64,000 nucleotides of DNA from NCBI RefSeq assembly GCF_014207535.1, contig NZ_JACHGK010000006.1:62001-126000 (forward strand), read 5' to 3'. The stretch comes from Bacillus benzoevorans (GTDB lineage: Bacteria > Bacillota > Bacilli > Bacillales > Cytobacillaceae). Made by a program: the position numbers and the translations under genes. The notes under the pieces were generated by a model that had not been told where the DNA came from, did not search any database, and saw nothing but the letters and a program-made list of their open reading frames with translations. Shown here in pieces: positions 18,439 to 26,727 of this stretch (positions are counted from its first letter, which is position 1; the number at the start of each line of letters is the position of its first letter).

Positions 18439-18701
18439 AATATCCTTCCTCATTTCAAAGCAGCTATAAAGTCCTTTCTTAAAGGAAGTTATTCCTTTAA
18501 TTATTGTACTAAATAGCCTTGAAAAGGTTCATTGAAAAGAATTTGATCCGCTGACAAAGAATCAATATATTCCTGTTGTTTTTTTGTTTTTCACTTTACA
18601 ATAAGAAAGGCAGCATAAAGGTTTCTTGCGCCACATTGAAATTTATAAAGCTTGGATATACTGATACTAAAAGTGACAGGATTCAGCGGAGGAAGGTTAA
18701 G

Positions 18702-19898
18702 ATGGAAACAGAAGTGATATTAGAGGTGGAACGAAGGGATACGGCAAAATACAAATCGGGATATCCGCTTATTGTAAAAGAAGCTGTTCGAAAGATAGAT
18801 GCTTTAGTAGAGGAAGGCACCCTTATTAAGTTGGTAGATGAGCATCAGCAATTTATCGGCAGGGGCTACTATGGAAAGCAGAATAAAGGCATTGGCTGGA
18901 TCCTTTCCAATAACGAGGATGAAGAGATTAACGAAGAGTTTTTTGAGAGAAAATTAGGGGCAGCCTTTTCGAAGCGGAAGCAATTGTTCCGCAGTAAGGA
19001 TACGAATGCCTTTCGTATTTTCAATGCAGAAGGCGATGGAGTTGGCGGTTTAACCATTGATTACTTCAATGGATATTATTTAATTAATTGGTATAGTGAA
19101 GGGATCTATTCCTTTTATCCCCGTATCATTGCTGCACTTAAAAAATTGGTTAATTACGAAGGGATTTATCAGAAAAAACGTTTTGATACAGGCGGGCATT
19201 ATATCGAAGAGGATGGATTTATTGAGGGGAAAAGAGCTCAGTTCCCGATCATGGTCAAAGAAAATGGCGTTAATCTGGCCGTTTATTTAAATGAAGGCGC
19301 GATGACGGGCGTGTTCCTCGATCAGCGGAATGTAAGAATAACCCTTCGTGATAAGTATGCAAAGGATAAAACGGTGTTAAATACCTTTTCCTATACGGGC
19401 GTCTTTTCTGTTTTTGCTGCACTAGGAGGGGCGGCAAAGACAACCAGCGTCGATTTGGCTAACCGCAGTTTAGCTAAAACTATAGAGCAGTTTAGTGTCA
19501 ATGGCATCGATTATGAAGCCCATGAAATCATTGTTGAGGATGTCTTTCATTATTTTAAATATGCGGCGAAGAAAAAGAAAAAATTTGATATCGTCATTTT
19601 AGATCCACCTAGCTTTGCCAGGTCAAAGAAATACACCTTCAGTGCTGCGAAGGACTATAAAAACCTGCTGAAAGAGGCAATCGATATCACGGAGGATCAT
19701 GGTGTGATTTTGGCCTCAACCAATTGCGCCTCCTTTGATATGAAAAAATTTAAAGGTTTTATTGATCAGGCCTTTAAAGAATCGGGCGTAAAATACAGTC
19801 TGAAGGAGGAATTCTCTCTTCCCTCCGATTTCAGGACAAGCAAAACGTTTAAAGAGGGGAACTATTTAAAAGTAGTCTTTATTCAAAGACTTGGTTAG
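18702..19898 (+). CDS. Class I rRNA (cytosine-C5) methyltransferase, RlmI/YwbD-like
   Basis: 398 residues. An N-terminal PUA-like RNA-binding domain (about 1-75) precedes an EEHEH linker and a Rossmann methyltransferase domain. SAM-binding NTFSYTGVFSVFAALGGA lies near residue 225 and the catalytic-type ILDPPSFARSK near 300, followed by ASTNCA. This family modifies 23S rRNA. The ATG at 18702 follows GGAGG with 9-base spacing; the frame is open farther upstream but without a start signal. It stands alone and ends in a strong terminator. Confidence 0.88.
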   Translation: METEVILEVERRDTAKYKSGYPLIVKEAVRKIDALVEEGTLIKLVDEHQQFIGRGYYGKQNKGIGWILSNNEDEEINEEFFERKLGAAFSKRKQLFRSKDTNAFRIFNAEGDGVGGLTIDYFNGYYLINWYSEGIYSFYPRIIAALKKLVNYEGIYQKKRFDTGGHYIEEDGFIEGKRAQFPIMVKENGVNLAVYLNEGAMTGVFLDQRNVRITLRDKYAKDKTVLNTFSYTGVFSVFAALGGAAKTTSVDLANRSLAKTIEQFSVNGIDYEAHEIIVEDVFHYFKYAAKKKKKFDIVILDPPSFARSKKYTFSAAKDYKNLLKEAIDITEDHGVILASTNCASFDMKKFKGFIDQAFKESGVKYSLKEEFSLPSDFRTSKTFKEGNYLKVVFIQRLG

Positions 19899-19916
19899 TG
19901 GTAAAGGGGAAAAATG

Positions 19917-19965
19917 CAGGGCTGAATGATAAGGGACATCCCCGATCATCCAGCCCTGTTTTTAT
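19917..19965. terminator. Bidirectional terminator between the methyltransferase and sleL
   Basis: CAGGGCTG (19917-19924) pairs with CAGCCCTG (19951-19958), with a further ATGAT/ATCAT stem inside, and is followed by TTTTT. A-run lies before it. Confidence 0.8.
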
Positions 19966-20000
19966 CTATCAATATTTAAATGCTCGATTAAAATAAAAAT

Positions 20001-21416
20001 CTATAAAGTCAACTTTTTAATAGTGAAGTTATCCCGCAGCAGAGCCCAGTTTTGCGGGTAAGGATAACCAAGGGCCCAATAGCTGACACCACGAAGATTG
20101 TACTGCTTCACCATGTCAAACTTCGCCTGGGCACTTCTTGCATCCTCAAACCATACTTCATGGCCGCGCCCTTGTTCATCAGTGTAGCGGAAGAAAGGCG
20201 ATTGTGCTGTTGTATCATATTGAATCACAGCCCCATATCTGGTTGCACGGCGGACGGCCTCCTGCGGACTGAAGGTTTCAGCCTCCTGCCCTTGTACATG
20301 CGGCAGGCGCCAATCCCGTGCATAAATTTGAAAGCCAAGAAAGACTTTTTTCGGTGGCATTACTGAAAGGGCATATTCTACAACACGCCGCATTTGATTA
20401 ATTGGTGAAATGGCTTGAGGAGGACCAAGGCGATATCCCCATTCATAGGTCATGAGAACAACAAAATCGGCAATTCGACCGTGTGCTTCATAATCATGCG
20501 CTGTATAGAGAAGCCCCGAATGTGCGGCACTTGTCTTGGGGGCAACAGCAGTTGATACAAAGCGGCCTCTTGGATGCAGGGTGTTTACAGCAAGCTGCAG
20601 AAACTGATTATAATTTTCCCGGTCGGCAGGCAGCACATTCTCAAAGTCAATATTTAGGCCGCGGTAGCCTTTTTGCTCCATTATTTGCAGGGTATTGTTC
20701 AGAACCCGGCGCCGTGTTTCTTCGTTTGACAGGATCACATGGGCTAAATTGGAGCCCGCTGCTGTGGATGTAAAATTGGTAATAGACATCATCGGAGTCA
20801 CCTTTTTAGAAACAGCCGCCTGGATCATGGCTGTATCCGCAAAGGGAGCGAGCGATCCGTTCTCCCTGATTAAATAGGCAAATGGGCTCGCATAAGTCAG
20901 TAAATCCCCCACTTCACGAATGGATTTTGCACCCGCTGCCTCCGATTGGTACGTATAAGCATTAACTTCAATCGTGGGTTTTAACCGTGGAATGATGATT
21001 CGTGTCCCGGGATGAATCAAATTTGGGTTTTGAATGCCGTTTTCATCAAGAACCGCTTGAACAGTTGTGCCATATCGGCTGGCGATTTGCCATAATGATT
21101 CGCCCTGTTGGACTTCATGGATAACAGGGGGAATGGCAAGCTTAAGACCTGGATAGAGCTGATTTGGGTTGGAAATTTGATTCGCCTGAATCATGGCTTG
21201 AATCGAAACGCCGTATCTCCGGGAGATGGACCATAGTGTTTCACCGGTTCTTACAATATGGGACTGACCAGAAACGGGAATAACCAGCGCAAGACCAACG
21301 GGCAGCTGGTTTGGATTGACCAGCCCATTTAACTGGACAATTTCATTTATGTTCACATGATATTGATTGGCAATCTGCCATAGTGTTTCGCCTTTTTGTA
21401 CGACATGGATAACCAT
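20001..21416 (-). CDS. sleL: Spore cortex-lytic N-acetylglucosaminidase (YaaH/SleL type) with three LysM domains
   Basis: 471 residues. Three LysM peptidoglycan-binding repeats (about 2-46, 51-95, 98-142, each with the GETLWxI start) are followed by a GH18 hydrolase domain (about 155-470). The catalytic glutamate is in GLNIDFENV. The enzyme cleaves spore cortex peptidoglycan during germination. The B. subtilis and B. cereus proteins usually have two LysM repeats, so the third is extra. The ATG at 21416 has GGAGG 8 bases upstream, preferred to the GTG three codons earlier. There is no signal peptide, as in other SleL proteins, which are placed in the spore by the mother cell. Confidence 0.9.
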   Translation of the reverse strand: MVIHVVQKGETLWQIANQYHVNINEIVQLNGLVNPNQLPVGLALVIPVSGQSHIVRTGETLWSISRRYGVSIQAMIQANQISNPNQLYPGLKLAIPPVIHEVQQGESLWQIASRYGTTVQAVLDENGIQNPNLIHPGTRIIIPRLKPTIEVNAYTYQSEAAGAKSIREVGDLLTYASPFAYLIRENGSLAPFADTAMIQAAVSKKVTPMMSITNFTSTAAGSNLAHVILSNEETRRRVLNNTLQIMEQKGYRGLNIDFENVLPADRENYNQFLQLAVNTLHPRGRFVSTAVAPKTSAAHSGLLYTAHDYEAHGRIADFVVLMTYEWGYRLGPPQAISPINQMRRVVEYALSVMPPKKVFLGFQIYARDWRLPHVQGQEAETFSPQEAVRRATRYGAVIQYDTTAQSPFFRYTDEQGRGHEVWFEDARSAQAKFDMVKQYNLRGVSYWALGYPYPQNWALLRDNFTIKKLTL

Positions 21417-21617
21417 CTCTTTCACCTCCGGCTTTGCCGCTGATGTTCTACTATATGTTGGAAGGGAGATTGTATTAACCTAACAATTACTGAAATTCCT
21501 CTTTTTAATAAAGGACAGGAAGTTTCTTGTGTGGGATCTCACCAGAAAAAAGTCTATTTTTGTCTGATCCGAATGAAAAACTAAAAAAATAAAAAAATAT
21601 TCGTGATTTCAAAAGCT

Positions 21618-21645
21618 TGATATAATCGTGTTGTAAGCGATTCCA
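21618..21645 (+). promoter_or_regulatory. Extended -10 promoter overlapped by a catabolite (cre) site
   Basis: TGATATAAT (21618-21626) is an extended -10. Directly after it, TGTAAGCGATTCCA at 21632-21645 fits the CcpA operator pattern TGNAANCGNWNNCA in full, and would cover the transcription start. The promoter points at serA through a 400-base leader. Confidence 0.5.
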
Positions 21646-21821
21646 AACATTCTTCGACGCGTTAAAGTAATACATGTTCCTCTTGATATGTATTTTGTTT
21701 TGCTATATAATTCAAAATATTATAGTAGTAAATTTTTAATAATCCAAGAAGATACAATGTTTCGATTTTTATATTAGTTAAATAAGTATGAAGAGCAAAG
21801 CTTTGAATGTTATGGATTCAC

Positions 21822-21915
21822 TATAACAGGAGCGGCTTCTGGAGAGAATGCAGAATAAAGCATCGCCGAAGGGTTCACAATCTCAGGCACAAGGACAGAA
21901 GAGTAACGAATGTTA
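21822..21915 (+). ncRNA. Glycine riboswitch, single aptamer
   Basis: The conserved aptamer blocks appear in order: GGAGAG (21841), GCATCGCCGAAGG (21859-), CTCAGGCACAAGGACAG (21882-). These are the hallmark sequences of the gcvT-type glycine riboswitch. I find only one aptamer copy and no second core before the terminator. The outer helix borders are approximate. It lies in the serA leader. Confidence 0.85.
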
Positions 21916-21934
21916 ATTTGTTATTCTAATGTTT

Positions 21935-21962
21935 AGAGATTGGGCATGCCAATCTCTTTTTC
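21935..21962 (+). terminator. Riboswitch expression platform terminator
   Basis: AGAGATTGG (21935-21943) pairs with CCAATCTCT (21949-21957), followed by TTTT. It begins 20 bases after the glycine aptamer and 90 bases before serA, as expected for transcription control. Confidence 0.8.
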
Positions 21963-22050
21963 ATTGCACATAGCTTAAAATGATAGATTGCAAACCATTT
22001 ATTAATTCTACTAAATACATTTGTAAGATAACAAAGGAGAGATGAATCAA

Positions 22051-23226
22051 ATGTTTACTATTAAAACACTAAACAATATTGCTCAATGCGGATTAGAAGT
22101 ATTCAATAATGAAGACTACACAATTGATAATGATACACAGAAACCCGATGGATACATTCTGCGCAGCTTTAACATGCACGATATGGAACTTGATAAAAAC
22201 GTGAAGGCGATTGCCCGCGCTGGAGCAGGTGTTAATAATATCCCTGTAAGCAAATTTACAGAACAAGGAGTGGTTGTATTCAATACTCCTGGTGCAAATG
22301 CGAATGCTGTAAAAGAATTAGTTTTAACTACTTTAATGGCTTCTTCCCGTAATTTATTTGCCGGCATTTCATGGACTAAAGGTCTGGAAGGCAAAGGCGA
22401 AGAAGTTCCGAAGCTTGTTGAAGCAGGTAAAAAACAATTTGTTGGTAAAGAAATTAAAGGAAAAACTTTAGGCGTTATCGGGTTAGGGGCAATCGGTGCC
22501 CTTGTAGCAAACGATGCACTTGATCTTGAAATGGATGTTATCGGATTTGACCCATTCATTTCTATTGATACAGCATGGAATTTATCGCGCAATGTACAAC
22601 GTGCGATGACGATTGAACAATTATTCGCTAAAGCAGACTACATTACCGTACACGTTCCTTTAACAAATGATACAAAAGGTATGTTCAATACAGAAACATT
22701 TGCCATTATGAAGGATGGAGTCCACATCTTGAACTTCTCCCGCGGTGAATTAGTGAACGAAGATGATATGGGTGCAGCACTTGAAAGCGGTAAGGTAGGC
22801 AAATATATAACAGACTTCCCGAACGAAAACGTGTTGAAAATGGAAAACTGCATCGCCATTCCACACCTTGGTGCCAGCACAACTGAATCTGAAGAAAACT
22901 GTGCGATCATGGCATGCCGTCAAGTGAAAACATATCTTGAAACAGGTAATATCAAAAACTCAGTGAACTTCCCTGCTACGTACCTTCCATTTACAGGAAG
23001 ACGCCGGGTAACAGTTTTCCACAAAAATGTGCCAAACATGGTTGGACAAATCACTCAAGCGTTATCTAACTATGATCTGAACATTGCTGACATGGTAAAC
23101 AGAAGCCGCGGGGATTATGCTTATACGATGATCGATATCGATAACAAAATTAACGGCGACATCACTCCTTCTTTAGAGGAAAATATTAATAAAATTGAAG
23201 GCGTCGTGAGTGTCCGCGTAATCTAA
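22051..23226 (+). CDS. serA: Phosphoglycerate dehydrogenase with ACT domain
   Basis: 391 residues. It oxidises 3-phosphoglycerate with NAD in the first step of serine (and so glycine) synthesis. Visible are the substrate-side RAGAGVNNIP, the NAD-binding GVIGLGAIGALVA near residue 148, the catalytic R..E..H set with PHLGASTTESEENCA, and a C-terminal ACT domain (about 320-391), probably the serine-sensing part. The ATG at 22051 has AAAGGAGAG nine bases upstream, better than the ATG three codons earlier. The leader holds a glycine riboswitch and a cre-overlapped promoter. A terminator follows, so it is transcribed alone, not with serC. Confidence 0.93.
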   Translation: MFTIKTLNNIAQCGLEVFNNEDYTIDNDTQKPDGYILRSFNMHDMELDKNVKAIARAGAGVNNIPVSKFTEQGVVVFNTPGANANAVKELVLTTLMASSRNLFAGISWTKGLEGKGEEVPKLVEAGKKQFVGKEIKGKTLGVIGLGAIGALVANDALDLEMDVIGFDPFISIDTAWNLSRNVQRAMTIEQLFAKADYITVHVPLTNDTKGMFNTETFAIMKDGVHILNFSRGELVNEDDMGAALESGKVGKYITDFPNENVLKMENCIAIPHLGASTTESEENCAIMACRQVKTYLETGNIKNSVNFPATYLPFTGRRRVTVFHKNVPNMVGQITQALSNYDLNIADMVNRSRGDYAYTMIDIDNKINGDITPSLEENINKIEGVVSVRVI

Positions 23227-23245
23227 TCATTTTATTTTCAATTCA

Positions 23246-23293
23246 GGCGATTGTATCCCTGCTAAGCTTAGCGGGGATACGATCGCCTTTTAT
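23246..23293 (+). terminator. serA terminator
   Basis: A roughly 20-bp nearly perfect stem (GGCGATTGTATCCC with GGGGATACGATCGCC, 23246-23287) is followed by TTTTA. Confidence 0.9.
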
Positions 23294-23321
23294 TATCCCT
23301 ATCATTGACCGGAGCAAATGA

Positions 23322-23360
23322 AAATCAAACATTTTACTTAGAATGTTTGATTTTTTTTAG
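23322..23360 (+). terminator. Second hairpin terminator downstream of serA
   Basis: AAATCAAACATT (23322-23333) pairs with AATGTTTGATTT (23342-23353), followed by more T. It backs up the first terminator or ends an antisense transcript. Confidence 0.7.
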
Positions 23361-23794
23361 TTAATGTTGTCGAAAAATGCCGCTGATTCGAAAAAAATTC
23401 GACAAATGGCGCATCTTGCGACGGGGAATGACAGATTATTTTGTAGACTGAAGTTTGGAATGGACGAAATGTAAGGGTTTTCTCCATTATCTGCACTTAA
23501 TGGTATTTTTATAATATTAACAAAATTATTACAAAATGTGGTGTATTTAACACACATGTCATATAACCTTATGCAATATGAATCTAAAAGTCCAAATCAA
23601 CTTCATTTTGAGGTAAATTTCTTCTTGAAACCGCCCCTTGGTTATGCACCCTCAATTTTCAACAAAAAATAAAAAGTACACCTAAATCAGTCGGGTTTTG
23701 TCGATAAGTTTTTGAAGTTTTCTGAACCTTTTTGTTGTATGATGTGAATGTTGAGAGAAAATTTAGAAAAAAACGACATTCGGAGGTAGGGACA
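23361..23794. other. AT-rich region upstream of phaA
   Basis: No gene seen in about 430 bases. A TATGAT -10 candidate lies at 23738-23743, 50 bases before phaA, without a convincing -35. Confidence 0.35.
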
Positions 23795-24985
23795 GTGACA
23801 CAAAATCAAATCGTAATCGCAAGTGCAGTAAGAACACCACTAGGAGCATTCTTAGGAAGTCTGAAAAAAGTTAAAGCAACAGATTTAGGAGCGCTTGTTA
23901 TTAAAGAAGCGTTAAATAGAGCCGGCGTTCAAGCGGACCAAGTTGATCAAGTAGTAATGGGTAATGTATTACAAGCAGGTCTTGGACAAAACCCTGCAAG
24001 ACAAGCGGCTTTAGCTGCAGGACTTCCACAAGAAGTTACTGCTACATCAATTAATATCCTATGCGGATCAGGTTTAAGAGCAGTACATTTAGCAGCTCAG
24101 TCTATTCTGGCTGGTGAATCTGAAATCGTTGTTGCCGGCGGTATGGAAAGCATGAGCGGTGCTCCATATGTATTAAAAAATGCACGTGACGGATTTAAAA
24201 TGGGTAATCAAAAGATTGAAGATACATTAATTCAAGATGGTTTAACTTGTGCGACAAATGATTACCACATGGGTATCACAGCGGAAAATTTGGCAGAAAA
24301 ATATGAAATTTCACGCGAAGAGCAAGACGAATTCTCAGCATGGAGCCAACAAAAGGCTCAAGCGGCAATCGAAGCTAACCGCTTTGCCGATGAAATCGTT
24401 CCTGTTGAAATTCCAGGAAGAAAAGGACAAGTAACAGTATTCAGCCAAGACGAATTCCCACGTTTCAATACAGTTGCTGCTGATTTAGCTAAATTACGTC
24501 CTGCATTCAAAAAGGACGGAACTGTAACTGCTGGTAACGCATCTGGCGTAAATGACGGTGCTGCTGCAGTTGTTGTAATGAGCGCGAAAAAGGCAGAAGA
24601 ACTTGGCATTAAACCATTAGCAGTAATCAAAGCAAACGCAACTGCGGGTGTTGATCCAAGCATCATGGGTATCGGACCAGTCCCTGCTGTTAAAAAGGCA
24701 TTAGAAAAAGCTTCTTTATCTTTAGAAGATATCAACTTAATTGAAGCAAACGAAGCATTTGCTGCTCAATCAATCGCAGTTGATCGTGAATTACACTTCA
24801 ATAAAGATATCTTAAACGTTAACGGCGGCGCAATCGCACTAGGTCACCCTATCGGAATGAGCGGTACTAGAATCCTAGTTTCATTAATTCACGAAATGCA
24901 AAAACGTGAGGATGCGAAGTACGGTCTTGCAACTCTTTGCGTTGGCGGCGGTATGGGTGTAGCAACAATCGTCGAAAAAGCTTAA
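23795..24985 (+). CDS. phaA: Acetyl-CoA acetyltransferase (beta-ketothiolase) of the PHA pathway
   Basis: 396 residues. It condenses two acetyl-CoA to acetoacetyl-CoA. The nucleophilic cysteine lies in NILCGSGLRAV near residue 88, the histidine in GGAIALGHPIGMSG, and the second cysteine in LCVGGGMG near the end. The GTG at 23795 with GGAGG 8 bases upstream gives the typical start MTQNQIVIASAVRTP; the frame is open farther up but runs into the promoter. It lies just upstream of phaR-phaB-phaC, so all PHA enzymes from acetyl-CoA are linked here. Confidence 0.92.
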   Translation: MTQNQIVIASAVRTPLGAFLGSLKKVKATDLGALVIKEALNRAGVQADQVDQVVMGNVLQAGLGQNPARQAALAAGLPQEVTATSINILCGSGLRAVHLAAQSILAGESEIVVAGGMESMSGAPYVLKNARDGFKMGNQKIEDTLIQDGLTCATNDYHMGITAENLAEKYEISREEQDEFSAWSQQKAQAAIEANRFADEIVPVEIPGRKGQVTVFSQDEFPRFNTVAADLAKLRPAFKKDGTVTAGNASGVNDGAAAVVVMSAKKAEELGIKPLAVIKANATAGVDPSIMGIGPVPAVKKALEKASLSLEDINLIEANEAFAAQSIAVDRELHFNKDILNVNGGAIALGHPIGMSGTRILVSLIHEMQKREDAKYGLATLCVGGGMGVATIVEKA

Positions 24986-25126
24986 TTTTATTCGGCTGAA
25001 TAAAGCTAGCCTCCGGCGGGCCTTGCATTTTCAATGGGAATTTTTCGAGCAAGCGCTCGGATATAAGGCACAAATAGGCCAAAGCGCATTTGATTTGTGA
25101 ATAGTCATTATTGAACCTAACAAATG

Positions 25127-25153
25127 GGGCTTCTGGAATTAAGAAGCCCGTTT
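25127..25153 (+). terminator. Weak hairpin after phaA
   Basis: GGGCTTCT (25127-25134) pairs with AGAAGCCC (25142-25149) with a short T-rich tail. The rest of the 300-base phaA-phaR gap shows only AT-rich sequence with a TATGAT -10 candidate at 25248. Confidence 0.5.
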
Positions 25154-25286
25154 GCATGTGACATTTATCAAAAAATTTGTCAAAAAATGAAGAAAAGTTT
25201 TACGAAAATTTTAAATTATTAACCTATTAATTTTATCAGAAAACTAGTATGATAGAGACTGCTAAAAAGATCATGGAGGAGAAATA

Positions 25287-25778
25287 ATGGCTGCTAACAA
25301 TAATTTGTATGACATGTGGAAAGATTTCTATAATCAGTCAAGTAACCTATTTGACGAAAAGGTTAAAGAGGAGTTCCCGGCTCAAGGAGTAGGACAAGTC
25401 CTGGAGATGAATCTTCTATTTAAGAAGATGCTGAATGAAGTGACTGAACGTTATTTAGAGCAGGTCAATATGCCGACTCGCGGTGATTTGGCTAGCATCT
25501 CATCTTTAATCGTCAATGTCGACGCAAAAGTAGATGATCTTGAAGCATTATTTGAGGAACAAAAAGGAAGCCGCGTTTCACAGGATGAGTTCCAGCGTGA
25601 ACTAAGCGATGTGAAGAAGGACATTAAAGGTCTTGATCACAAGTTAGATCAAGTCATTGCTCTTTTAACGGCACAAGCTGAACAAAGCGCAAAGCAAGTT
25701 ACCGAAAAGGCGCAAAATAACACGCAAAAGGCACCAACTACGAATCAAAAGTCTGAAAAGGTTTCACAATCTAAGTGA
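25287..25778 (+). CDS. phaR: PHA synthase subunit PhaR (class IV)
   Basis: 163 residues. It is the small subunit needed for activity of the Bacillus-type PhaC synthase. The N-terminus YDMWKDFYNQSSNLFDEK is characteristic of PhaR. A long amphipathic, coiled-coil-prone segment (about 70-135) is followed by a polar low-complexity tail rich in Q, K and T, which is the part that varies between species and is shorter here than in B. megaterium. The ATG follows GGAGG. phaB starts 68 bases later. Confidence 0.88.
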   Translation: MAANNNLYDMWKDFYNQSSNLFDEKVKEEFPAQGVGQVLEMNLLFKKMLNEVTERYLEQVNMPTRGDLASISSLIVNVDAKVDDLEALFEEQKGSRVSQDEFQRELSDVKKDIKGLDHKLDQVIALLTAQAEQSAKQVTEKAQNNTQKAPTTNQKSEKVSQSK

Positions 25779-25846
25779 TTTTTACTAGATTTAGATTTTA
25801 ATACTTATAAAAATAGATAAATGATAAAGAATGGAGAGGACATGAC

Positions 25847-26593
25847 ATGGCAGAATTGAAAAATAAAGTAGCAATCGTAACAGGCGGAAGCAGAGGAATT
25901 GGATCATCAATCGCATTAGAATTAGCAAAAGAAGGCGTAAAGGTTGTTATCAACTATAACAGCAACAGCTCAGCAGCAGATAAAATGGTCGCTGAAATCG
26001 AAGAAATCGGCGGAGAAGCATATGCAGTACAAGCCGATGTATCAAAAAGCGAAGATGCAGCTAAATTAGTACAAGCAGCTGTTGAAAAGTTCGGTCAATT
26101 GGATATCCTTGTAAACAATGCTGGTATCACTCGTGATACAACATTCAAGAAAATGACTGAAGAAGATTGGAGAAAAGTTATCGATGTTAACTTAAACAGT
26201 GTGTACAACACTACATCTCCTGCTCTTGATCATCTAATTGCATCTGAAGCTGGCCGCGTGATCAATATCTCTTCAATCATCGGACAATTCGGCGGTTTTG
26301 GACAAACAAACTATTCTGCAGCTAAAGCTGGATTACTTGGTTTCACAAAATCACTTGCTCTTGAATTAGCAGCTAAAACAAACGTAACAGTTAATGCTAT
26401 TTGCCCGGGATATATCGGAACAGAAATGGTACAAGCGATTCCTGAAAATGTTTTAGAAAAAATCGTTGCGAAAGTTCCGCAAAGACGTTTAGGTACACCT
26501 GAAGAAATTGCAAAAGGCGTTGTTTTCTTATGTAAAGATGGCGCTTATATTACAGGCCAAGAGCTAAATATTAACGGCGGAATCTACATGTAA
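25847..26593 (+). CDS. phaB: Acetoacetyl-CoA reductase
   Basis: 248 residues, a short-chain dehydrogenase. NADPH-binding TGGSRGIG at the N-terminus, NNAG near residue 88, the catalytic serine in NISSIIG, and YSAAKAG near 152. It reduces acetoacetyl-CoA to (R)-3-hydroxybutyryl-CoA, the PHA monomer. Sequence alone does not separate it from FabG, but its place between phaR and phaC decides the call. The ATG follows GGAGAGG. Confidence 0.9.
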   Translation: MAELKNKVAIVTGGSRGIGSSIALELAKEGVKVVINYNSNSSAADKMVAEIEEIGGEAYAVQADVSKSEDAAKLVQAAVEKFGQLDILVNNAGITRDTTFKKMTEEDWRKVIDVNLNSVYNTTSPALDHLIASEAGRVINISSIIGQFGGFGQTNYSAAKAGLLGFTKSLALELAAKTNVTVNAICPGYIGTEMVQAIPENVLEKIVAKVPQRRLGTPEEIAKGVVFLCKDGAYITGQELNINGGIYM

Positions 26594-26640
26594 TATAGGG
26601 ACTTCCATTGGAAGCCATAACGTAGCTTAAGCCCCCTTTA

Positions 26641-26698
26641 AGCCTTTGGTGTATGCGGACGGACAATTGAATCGACTCGTGCATCAAAGGCTGTTTTT
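26641..26698 (+). terminator. Attenuator-like hairpin between phaB and phaC
   Basis: AGCCTTTGGTG (26641-26651) pairs with CATCAAAGGCT (26682-26692) around a long loop and is followed by TTTTT. It lies inside the operon, so it probably lowers phaC expression relative to phaRB. Confidence 0.55.
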
Positions 26699-26727
26699 CA
26701 TAAATGGTTTTAAGGAGATGAGCAGTC

